Shown here: positions 22,691 through 28,994 of the stretch, piece by piece
How the letters are laid out: every line of letters begins with the position of its first letter
Position numbering within the stretch: the first letter of the stretch is position 1
Origin: Streptomyces albidochromogenes
GTDB taxonomy: Bacteria; Actinomycetota; Actinomycetes; Streptomycetales; Streptomycetaceae
Length of the DNA: 35,819 nucleotides
NCBI RefSeq assembly: GCF_005981925.1
Contig: NZ_VBVX01000032.1
Coordinates: forward strand, 1-35,819
Reading direction: 5' to 3'
Position numbers and translations under genes: made by a program
Notes under the pieces: model-generated
What the model was told of the DNA's origin: nothing
The model's input: the letters and a program-made list of their open reading frames with translations, nothing else
Databases searched by the model: none

Positions 22691-23919
22691 GCGGCCTGAC
22701 CGTCGCCGCACATCGCCTGCCCGTACAGCGTCTTCAGCGCGTCGTCGATGGGGTGGTGCGGCGGCTTCCCCGAGGAGTCCGGCGTGTTCCACCTCTGGAG
22801 GTTGACCGCGACCGACATCTGGCGTTTACCGTCGGACCGGGTCAGGGAGATCGTTCCGGCCCCCCAGACGGTGCCGTCGTGACCCCAGAAGGTGCCGCAA
22901 TCCGGGATGTCGACCTTATGCAGACCGAGGCCGTACTGGATCGTCGATCCGTCCAGGGCGATGACCGGGACCGTGCGCTGCATCTCCTCCAGCGACGACC
23001 GATTGACGATCTTACCGTCGAGCAGCTTGCTGTAGAAGCGGTTGAGATCGTCCGTGGTCGACACCAGGGCGGCCCCCGTCCCCGTCCAGGACATGTTGTA
23101 GACGCTGTAGTCGCGCGGCGGGTCGAGCAGGCCCCACAGGGCCTCGTACATCCGTGAGTGCGGCCCCTGGATCCGCGTCCCGGTCGGGAACCCGGTGTGC
23201 CGGAGGCCGGCGCGCTCGATGACGTTCCGGGTGATGTACTTCTCGGCCGGGATACCGGTCACGTGCTCCAGGAGCTGGCCGAGGAGCAGGTAATTGGTGT
23301 TGGAGTACACCCCGGTGTGGCCTCCGGGCTCGCCGGTGGGGGGCGCGTTGAGCCCCAGCTCGATCAGCTCGGCCGGGCGGAACTGCCTGAACCGGTTGTC
23401 GTCCAGGCTCTGGGGCGAGCCGGTCTGGAGGGACGGGAACGCGTATCGGATGTAATCGGGGATGCCGCTGGTGTTGTTGAGCAGCATCCGCACCGTGATC
23501 TTCCGGCCGCGCTCTCCCGGCACCAGTTGCGGCAGGTAGTCACCGATCGGCGCATCGAGCCGGATCCGGCCCCGCTCGACCTGCTGCATGACCGCAGCGG
23601 CGGTGAAGGTCTTGGTGATGCTCCCGACGCGCTGCCGCATGTCGGGCGTGACGGGACGGCCGGTCGTGACATCGGCGACCCCGGAAGCGCCGCGCCATGT
23701 CCGGCCGCCCTCGCGTACCTCGGCGTACACCCCCGGTATCCCCGCGCGCTGGACACCGTCCAGGGCGGACTTCAGCTCCGCGGGACGGAAGGGGGCCGAC
23801 GGCCTCGTGCCGCCGGCCGCCACGGAATGTGCCTCGTCGGGTGCGGGAGCTGCCGCCACCGTGCCCGCGTAGACGCTCAGCGCGGCCACACTTCCACACA
23901 TCGCCAGTCGGATATTCAA
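22681..23919 (-). CDS. Secreted serine hydrolase (beta-lactamase/D-Ala-D-Ala carboxypeptidase family)
   Basis: A 412-aa class C beta-lactamase-fold enzyme. I choose the TTG at 23919, placed after GAAAGGACGG, because it starts a signal peptide (NIRLAMCGSVAALSVYAGTV, cleavage near AAAPA). The nucleophile motif SxxK is S100-I-T-K103, the YxN motif is Y205-S-N207 and the HxG motif is H347-D-G349, all properly spaced. This matches Streptomyces R61-type DD-peptidases and related esterases, acting on wall peptides or small esters outside the cell. The stop TAA is 71 bp from a similar-direction esterase gene's stop on its upstream side; the SD-TTG pair suggests independent, modest translation. Confidence 0.92.
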   Translation of the reverse strand: MNIRLAMCGSVAALSVYAGTVAAAPAPDEAHSVAAGGTRPSAPFRPAELKSALDGVQRAGIPGVYAEVREGGRTWRGASGVADVTTGRPVTPDMRQRVGSITKTFTAAAVMQQVERGRIRLDAPIGDYLPQLVPGERGRKITVRMLLNNTSGIPDYIRYAFPSLQTGSPQSLDDNRFRQFRPAELIELGLNAPPTGEPGGHTGVYSNTNYLLLGQLLEHVTGIPAEKYITRNVIERAGLRHTGFPTGTRIQGPHSRMYEALWGLLDPPRDYSVYNMSWTGTGAALVSTTDDLNRFYSKLLDGKIVNRSSLEEMQRTVPVIALDGSTIQYGLGLHKVDIPDCGTFWGHDGTVWGAGTISLTRSDGKRQMSVAVNLQRWNTPDSSGKPPHHPIDDALKTLYGQAMCGDGQAARP

Positions 23920-23990
23920 GACAGCCGTCCTTTCGTGATCAATGAGTGCAGGCGACAGGGACGCTCCCCGCGCCTTTCGACGTGTACGGA

Positions 23991-24887
23991 TCAATGGGCC
24001 AGGGCGCGGCGCAGAGCGGCGCCGAGTTCGGCGTTCTGGCGCTGCGAGACCTCGGCGGACAGAAGCGCCTGCGATCCGTGGAAGGTGCCGGGCCACTGGT
24101 GGAGCTCGACCGACACGCCCGCCTGCATCAGGCGCAGCGCGTAGGCGATGCCCTCGTCGCGGTTCGGACAGAACTCCGCGGTGGCGATGTAGGCCGGTGG
24201 CAGCCCGGACAGATCGGCGGCCCGCGCGGGGGCGGCGTACGAAGTGGCGGGCCGGGAGCCCAGGTAGTGCCGCCATGCCGCGGCGAGCTTGTCGCGGTCG
24301 AACCAGGGCGTGTCGGTGAAGTTCCGCGCCGACCACGTCTCCTGCCGGTCGTCCAGCCCCGGCTGGTTGAGCAGTTGGAAGCGGATCGCCGGTCCCTGCT
24401 CGTCACGCGCCCGCAACGCCACTGCGGCCGCGAGGTTCGCTCCGGCGCTGTGACCCCCGACCGCGATCCGCGCCGGGTCGATGCCGAGTTCGTCCGCGTG
24501 CTCGGCCGTCCAGGTCAGTGCGGCGTAAGCGTCGTCGAAGGCGGCCGGGAACGGGTCCTCGGGCGCCAGGCGGTAGCCCACCGAGATCACCACCGCCCCG
24601 GAAAGGGACGCGACCCGGGCGGCCCACGGATGCTCGGTGTCCAGGTCGCCGAAGACTCCGCCGCCGCCGTGCAGCCAGACGACGGCGCCCTGTGCCCGGT
24701 GCGGGCGGTAGACCCGGACCGCCACGTCCGGATCGACGGACGCCGTGCGGTCCTCGACCTCCATGTCCGAGGTGTCCGGCGCCGGCGCCGCAGCCGCACG
24801 CTCGGCGAAGTCCTTGCGTGCGGTGACCGGGTCGTTCATGTCGAGTCGCGGGAGAAACGGGATGAATGCTTCGAGTTCGGGATCCAT
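23991..24887 (-). CDS. HSL-type alpha/beta hydrolase (esterase)
   Basis: A 298-aa cytoplasmic esterase of the hormone-sensitive-lipase family. The ATG at 24887 follows GAGG. The oxyanion motif HGGGG is at 73-77, the nucleophile elbow GHSAGA at 145-150 puts Ser at 147, and the histidine is in the FHGSQ segment near 270. The family normally has DPLRDEG here; this protein reads C240-P-N-R-D-E-G, so the usual acid position is Cys, leaving D244 as the nearest carboxylate. Activity may be altered. It is followed on the same strand by the secreted serine hydrolase, and faces the PucR-like gene across 107 bp, suggesting regulation by that protein. Natural substrates are unknown. Confidence 0.9.
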   Translation of the reverse strand: MDPELEAFIPFLPRLDMNDPVTARKDFAERAAAAPAPDTSDMEVEDRTASVDPDVAVRVYRPHRAQGAVVWLHGGGGVFGDLDTEHPWAARVASLSGAVVISVGYRLAPEDPFPAAFDDAYAALTWTAEHADELGIDPARIAVGGHSAGANLAAAVALRARDEQGPAIRFQLLNQPGLDDRQETWSARNFTDTPWFDRDKLAAAWRHYLGSRPATSYAAPARAADLSGLPPAYIATAEFCPNRDEGIAYALRLMQAGVSVELHQWPGTFHGSQALLSAEVSQRQNAELGAALRRALAH

Positions 24888-24947
24888 GACGCCCATCCTC
24901 ACGGGCGTCACCCAGGGGGTCACCCGCCATCCGTCGCGCATCCCGCC

Positions 24948-24966
24948 CCGATCACGCACCGATCGG
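24948..24966. promoter_or_regulatory. Dyad between the divergent esterase and PucR-like genes
   Basis: CCGATC (24948-24953) and GATCGG (24961-24966) are perfect inverted repeats around 7 bases, midway to the PucR-like start at 24995. Two GTCACCC words lie at about 24907 and 24920. A shared operator for autoregulation and esterase control is plausible. Confidence 0.35.
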
Positions 24967-24994
24967 CGCACCCACTTCCTTCTATCCTTCTGCC

Positions 24995-26029
24995 ATGGAG
25001 GCACTGGCCGTTCGGCTGTCGGGACTGGATCCGTACGTCGACGGGGCGATGCGCATCGTCGCGTTCTACGACACGCTGATGCGCCGACGGGTGGATCTCC
25101 CGGCGCTCGCCCGGGCCTCGGCGGGCCTGGCCGAGTGCGTGGCCGGGATACGGCTCCACGGCACGGGGCGGGCGACCCGCGTCTCGCCCGACGGCAGGCC
25201 GGCGTCCGCCTCGCCGGCACCCGCGTCCACCACAGCGCCGATCACTCTCGACGAGGAGGAGATCGGCAGGGTGTGGCTGGAACGCCCCGGCCCGCCGAAT
25301 CCGCTCGACGAAGTGCTCCTCGACAGGCTCGCCATCGCCGCCGCGGCCGTCGCCGAGCGGTACGGCCCGGCCCGCACCACCATGGCCGACCCCGCCCTCG
25401 TCGAACTGGCGATCAGCTCGGACGGCGACGACGCGGCCCGAGCCCGGGCCCTGCGGCTCCTGGGATTCGCCGCCGAACTGCCCCTCCACGTCGTCGCCGT
25501 ACGCTCACAGCTGTCGCTCGACCGGATCGGCGGCCTGATCTGCCCAGGCCGCCATGTGAAGGCGGCGCCGCTCGCCGACGTCGGCGTCATCCTGGCCGCC
25601 TTCGTGGACCCGGCGCGGTTCCCGGCAGGCGTACGCGCGGGCATCGGCACAGCCGACAGCCCCGACCGGTCCTGGCGGGAGGCCCGCACTGCCCTTCGCT
25701 TCACGACCCCGCGCGAACCCGTCATCCGCCACGCCGGCCTGGGCGCGCTGGCGCTCCTGGCCGAGGTGCCCCAGGAGACCGCGCGGGAGAACGACGACGT
25801 GGCGGCCATCGCCCGCGTCGCCGGCAACCCGGAAGACCTGGAGACGCTGGACACCTACTGCGCCACCGGCTCCCTCCGCCGGGCCGCCGACCTGCTCCAC
25901 CTGCACCACAGCAGCATCGCCCGCCGCCTCGAACAGATCGCGAAGACCCTGGACATCGAACTCACCGAACCCATGGGACTGACACGAGCCAGGATCGCGC
26001 TCACCGCGTGGCGGCTTCTCGACCTCTGA
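24995..26029 (+). CDS. PucR/CdaR-like helix-turn-helix regulator
   Basis: A 344-aa regulator. The first 120 or so residues form a helical, GAF-like region. The middle (about 140-260) resembles the GGDEF-like domain of CdaR proteins (LPLHVVAVRSQLSLDRIGGL, VRAGIGTADSPDRSWREART). The C-terminus has the PucR helix-turn-helix, LETLDTYCATGSLRRAADLL followed by HLHHSSIARRLEQIAKTLDI. Members sense small molecules and control neighbouring catabolic or secondary-metabolism genes. The ATG at 24995 has only a weak SD. It is divergent from the HSL esterase, which is the natural target candidate. Confidence 0.85.
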   Translation: MEALAVRLSGLDPYVDGAMRIVAFYDTLMRRRVDLPALARASAGLAECVAGIRLHGTGRATRVSPDGRPASASPAPASTTAPITLDEEEIGRVWLERPGPPNPLDEVLLDRLAIAAAAVAERYGPARTTMADPALVELAISSDGDDAARARALRLLGFAAELPLHVVAVRSQLSLDRIGGLICPGRHVKAAPLADVGVILAAFVDPARFPAGVRAGIGTADSPDRSWREARTALRFTTPREPVIRHAGLGALALLAEVPQETARENDDVAAIARVAGNPEDLETLDTYCATGSLRRAADLLHLHHSSIARRLEQIAKTLDIELTEPMGLTRARIALTAWRLLDL

Positions 26030-26083
26030 GGAGGATCCGCCTCGCCACGGTACGCGGGGGCTGGGATCGCGGTGGCCAGCCGC

Positions 26084-26230
26084 CTACCCAGAGCGTGGGT
26101 GCACGGTTGTCAGTTCGCCGAGCAGGCCCGCTACGAGAGCACCCATGGCGAGTGCGCCGGTGAGGAGGAAGCGGAAGGTGGCGTTCATTCGACCGAGGAG
26201 GTGGTCCGGGGTGACCACCCCCGGCCCCGC
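26084..26230 (-). pseudogene. MFS transporter C-terminal fragment
   Basis: The minus strand reads GPGVVTPDHLLGRMNATFRF, then LLTGALAMGALVAGLLGELT and a stop at 26084-26086. VPDHLLGRVNAT is the conserved loop before the last helices of MFS_3-type exporters. Only about 47 residues survive and the upstream side abuts a Tn3 transposase fragment, so the gene was cut by rearrangement. Confidence 0.65.
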
Positions 26231-26254
26231 CGCAAGGGGCGAGGCCGGCGCCGA

Positions 26255-26401
26255 GTGGTGCGCACGGTCTACGGGGTCGTCGCCTTCCAGGCCCTGCGCG
26301 ACCAGCTCAAATGCAGGATGATCTGGGTCGTCGGCGCCGACACGTGGCGCACCCCTGACGAGGACCTTCCCCAGGACTTCGCCGAGCGCCGCGAGGACCG
26401 C
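26255..26401 (+). pseudogene. Tn3-family transposase fragment
   Basis: The plus strand encodes VRTVYGVVAFQALRDQLKCR, then MIWVVGADTWRTPDEDLPQD and FAERRED. The block EIWVVGADRxRNPDEDLPxDF is a hallmark of Tn3-family transposases. Nothing before or after in this frame belongs to the family, so about 49 residues of a roughly 1000-residue protein remain. No 38-bp Tn3 ends were recognised close by. Confidence 0.75.
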
Positions 26402-26517
26402 TCTGCTCGGCGGGGAGGTCCACGTCGAGCCCGAGCCGCTCCTGTAGCCGCACGGTGGCGCTTGCGAGGGAGGGGAACAGCGTCGTTGACGCAGGTGGCG
26501 AACAGGGCGACGTGCAA
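26400..26517 (-). pseudogene. LutA-like iron-sulfur protein, 5' fragment
   Basis: Minus strand: GGAGG, then a TTG at 26517 starting HVALFATCVNDA, which is how LutA/YkgE lactate-utilisation iron-sulfur proteins begin. After the DA a frameshift moves the sense to LFPSLASATVRLQERLGLDV and DLPAEQS, and the sequence stops just before the expected CCGQP cysteine motif. A genuine start with SD remains in front of a dead gene, 31 bp past the beta-helix gene stop. Confidence 0.65.
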
Positions 26518-26548
26518 CGTTCCTCCTGTGGCGGCACGCTCCTCGGTG

Positions 26549-28693
26549 TCAGGGCCACCGCAGCGTACTGGCCTTGATCAGGGGGGTGTGGTTGGTTTCG
26601 GTCCATTCCATGCGGGCCTTGAGGTCCTGGATGCAGATCTCGTGGCACGTGCGGATGGCGAGACCGGGAGCGACCCGGGACGTGTAGTTCTGGACCTGCG
26701 CGATGTTGCCCTTGACGGTGGCAGTGACGTTCGTGAGGGAGACCTCAGGGATGGGCGCGTCGGGGAAGGTGCCCCGCAGGATGAAGACGCCCCCGCCCTT
26801 GGCGAACAGCGGCTTGGCCACCGTGGTGGGTCCCGTTCGGAATCCGCTGCCGTTGCCGGTGATCAGGCAGCTCGCGTCCACCGTCACTCTGATCTTGCGC
26901 ACCTCGAAGACCTCGTGCTGGATCGCGGTCCACATGTCGGGGAAGCCGGCCATGTCGCCCTCGGTGTCCGCGAATACCAGCAGTCCGCCGCCCGGGTGGT
27001 CGCTGGTGATGTTGCCGCTCGGCCCACCGGGCGTGGTCCCGATACTGGTCGTGGTGAGCGCGAGATCGGCGTTGCGCACCGAGATGCCGCCCCCACCCGG
27101 CGTCGCCACCGGAATGGAGGGCTTCGCGGGTCGGTCGATCGTGAAGGGGCCGACCTTGATGGACGAGGCGGGCCGGGCTTTGGACATCTGGGTACCGGGT
27201 CGGGTGCCGCACGCGTTGTGGTCGACGGTGCTGCCGGTGAAGGACCCGGCGGATCCCATGGAGAGGCGGACGCCTCCGCCCATGCCGGGGGCACTGTTGC
27301 CGTCGATCCGGCAGTCGGTGACGGTGATACGGGAGAGCACGGAGGCGTAGACACCGCCCCCGTCGTCGCCGCATTCGTTGTGCGTGATCGTGGACTTCTT
27401 GACGGTAATCGACCGGGTGCGGGCGGCCTTGATCTCGTCCTCGTTCCAGGCGTCCCAGCGGCCCAGCGCGAGCGATGTGGCGGCGAACACGTAGAAGAGC
27501 TCCCGAAACAGCAGTTCCGGGTCTTTGTAGCTGTTGCTCAGGAACAGCATCAACCGCCGAAGGTTGTCGGTGATGACGGGGGGCTGCGTGGGGTCGAGCA
27601 GCCACCGGGCGAACTGCATCAGTTCGAGCGGGCTGGGGATGGGCACCGATGCCATGGCGGCGCGGGCCGCCGACGCTTTGCTCCGGAGGAACCGCACCAG
27701 TTCGATCTCGCTCAGATCGCGCGGCAGCTTGCCCGGCAGGGAGATTTCCGCACCGATGCCGCCGCCGTCGAGGCGTCCGCGGTCACCGCTGCGGTTGCGG
27801 TCGATCCAGCAGTTCTCCACCGTGGGCCAGCCGTACCCGATGACCGCGAGGCCCGAGCCCCGGCCCTGGGCGCGGTTGCTCTGGATGCGGCAGTTGCGGA
27901 TCACGGCACTCGACCAGACGGTGGCGATGCCGCCACCGAAGGCTTGGCCGGCCAGCCAGTTGACGCCCTTGCCGGGCGGGATGTGGGCGTCGAACTCCGT
28001 GCCGATCATGTCCTTGACGATGTTGCGGTCGAACGGCGGAATGGGGGCGATGCCGACGGGGAGGTTGCGGATCAGCCGGTTGGCCGCCTCGATCATGAGG
28101 TTGAGCGCCATCTCGACGAACGGCGGGACGACCGTGTCGACCAGGTCCACGAGGTCCTTCCGCAGCGCGGCGCGGTCGGCCTCCGGCCAGGCAGGGAGCG
28201 ACGCAGCCTGCGTCTGGCAGCCGGTCACTACGCACCGCTCGATCAGGACATCGTCGGTGTCGACCACCGCGATGCCGCCGCCCGCGCCGAGGGCCTGGTC
28301 CGGGCCACCGGGCACGTGGACGGCTCGCCCCTGGGTTACTCGCAGGCCTCTGACGACCACCGGCCCAAGAGGCTTGCCGGGGGCGCCGGACACACGCAGC
28401 ACACGGTGCTGGGCACCCGACTTCGGCGCGAGCGTCGGCAGTGCCCGGACGTCGAACGCCGGGTTGCTCGGGTCGGCCTGTGGGTGAGCCCGGAGGAACT
28501 CGCTGGTCAGCGTCAGGGGCTTGTCGATGACCAGCTCGTCCTCGAGGTAGGTGGCGGCGTCCAGGATCACGACCGTGTCGCCGGCGGCGGCAGCCTTGAG
28601 CGCGGCACCGACCGAGCGCGCGGGCTTGGCGGGCGTGTCGAACCTGCCGCTGGACGTGCCCTTGGTCGCGTGGACGAAGCGGGTGCTCGCCAT
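26549..28693 (-). CDS. Right-handed parallel beta-helix protein
   Basis: A 714-aa protein, last gene of a three-gene operon. It opens with the pectate-lyase-like entry ALKAAAAGDTVVILDAATYL (about 30-50), then many turns of beta-helix repeats such as GGGIAVVDTDDVLIERCVVT, GSGLAVIGYGWPTVENCWID, GGGVYASVLSRITVTDCRID and GGGISVRNADLALTTTSIG. A helical insert of about 130 residues (roughly 325-420) interrupts the solenoid. There is no signal peptide or membrane helix, unlike typical secreted lyases. No catalytic lyase residues can be identified by eye. Beta-helices of this sort serve as carbohydrate-active enzymes, phage tailspikes or adhesins. The ATG at 28693 lies 4 bases past the stop of the 98-aa gene. 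Function unknown. Confidence 0.85.
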   Translation of the reverse strand: MASTRFVHATKGTSSGRFDTPAKPARSVGAALKAAAAGDTVVILDAATYLEDELVIDKPLTLTSEFLRAHPQADPSNPAFDVRALPTLAPKSGAQHRVLRVSGAPGKPLGPVVVRGLRVTQGRAVHVPGGPDQALGAGGGIAVVDTDDVLIERCVVTGCQTQAASLPAWPEADRAALRKDLVDLVDTVVPPFVEMALNLMIEAANRLIRNLPVGIAPIPPFDRNIVKDMIGTEFDAHIPPGKGVNWLAGQAFGGGIATVWSSAVIRNCRIQSNRAQGRGSGLAVIGYGWPTVENCWIDRNRSGDRGRLDGGGIGAEISLPGKLPRDLSEIELVRFLRSKASAARAAMASVPIPSPLELMQFARWLLDPTQPPVITDNLRRLMLFLSNSYKDPELLFRELFYVFAATSLALGRWDAWNEDEIKAARTRSITVKKSTITHNECGDDGGGVYASVLSRITVTDCRIDGNSAPGMGGGVRLSMGSAGSFTGSTVDHNACGTRPGTQMSKARPASSIKVGPFTIDRPAKPSIPVATPGGGGISVRNADLALTTTSIGTTPGGPSGNITSDHPGGGLLVFADTEGDMAGFPDMWTAIQHEVFEVRKIRVTVDASCLITGNGSGFRTGPTTVAKPLFAKGGGVFILRGTFPDAPIPEVSLTNVTATVKGNIAQVQNYTSRVAPGLAIRTCHEICIQDLKARMEWTETNHTPLIKASTLRWP

Positions 28694-28697
28694 GCAT

Positions 28698-28994
28698 TCA
28701 GCGCCCGTGGACGCGTGGCAGCCGCGTGGGCACCCCGGGCGCGGCCGGTTGTACGGGCGCCCGCTGACCGGCTGACGGGCGGTAGACCTGGAGGCGTTCC
28801 TCGTTCCGCAGGTCGTCCGCCGGGCGGGGCCGGACGGTGCTGACCACCTTCAGCCGCTCCCAGGCGGCCTCGGCGTACGCCTCGCGCTGAGCCCGGCCGA
28901 CCTGTTCCTCGTACGCGGCCAGGTCCGTGACGTACTGGGCGTGCACAGTGTCGAGCGCCAGTGGCGTCCTGAGGCTCGTGTGCGTCGCGTTCAC
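28698..28994 (-). CDS. 98-aa protein resembling a segment of its upstream neighbour
   Basis: A GTG at 28994 overlaps the TGA of the 910-aa gene (GTGA) and the stop lies 4 bases before the beta-helix ATG, so the three genes are translated as a unit. Residues 20-72 (DLAAYEEQVGRAQREAYAEA, then AWERLKVVSTVRPRPADDLRNEERLQVYR in part) match residues about 591-641 of the 910-aa protein (AEYQKEVDRLQHEAYGQAVR, then RLRLISSMRLRSSEDLRNEE). The shared part is a charged amphipathic helix followed by a turn with LRNEER. The C-terminal 26 residues are Pro/Arg-rich and unmatched. It could be a helical assembly module or competitor for the same contact in the large protein. This is inference. Confidence 0.7.
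   Translation of the reverse strand: MNATHTSLRTPLALDTVHAQYVTDLAAYEEQVGRAQREAYAEAAWERLKVVSTVRPRPADDLRNEERLQVYRPSAGQRAPVQPAAPGVPTRLPRVHGR

Noticed and set aside
26072-28843. A 923-codon open frame on the plus strand
   Set aside because: It is mostly antisense to the beta-helix gene and its composition (Arg/Gly/His/Val without domain order) is that of a GC-rich shadow. Only the short Tn3 block at 26255-26401 within it is real.
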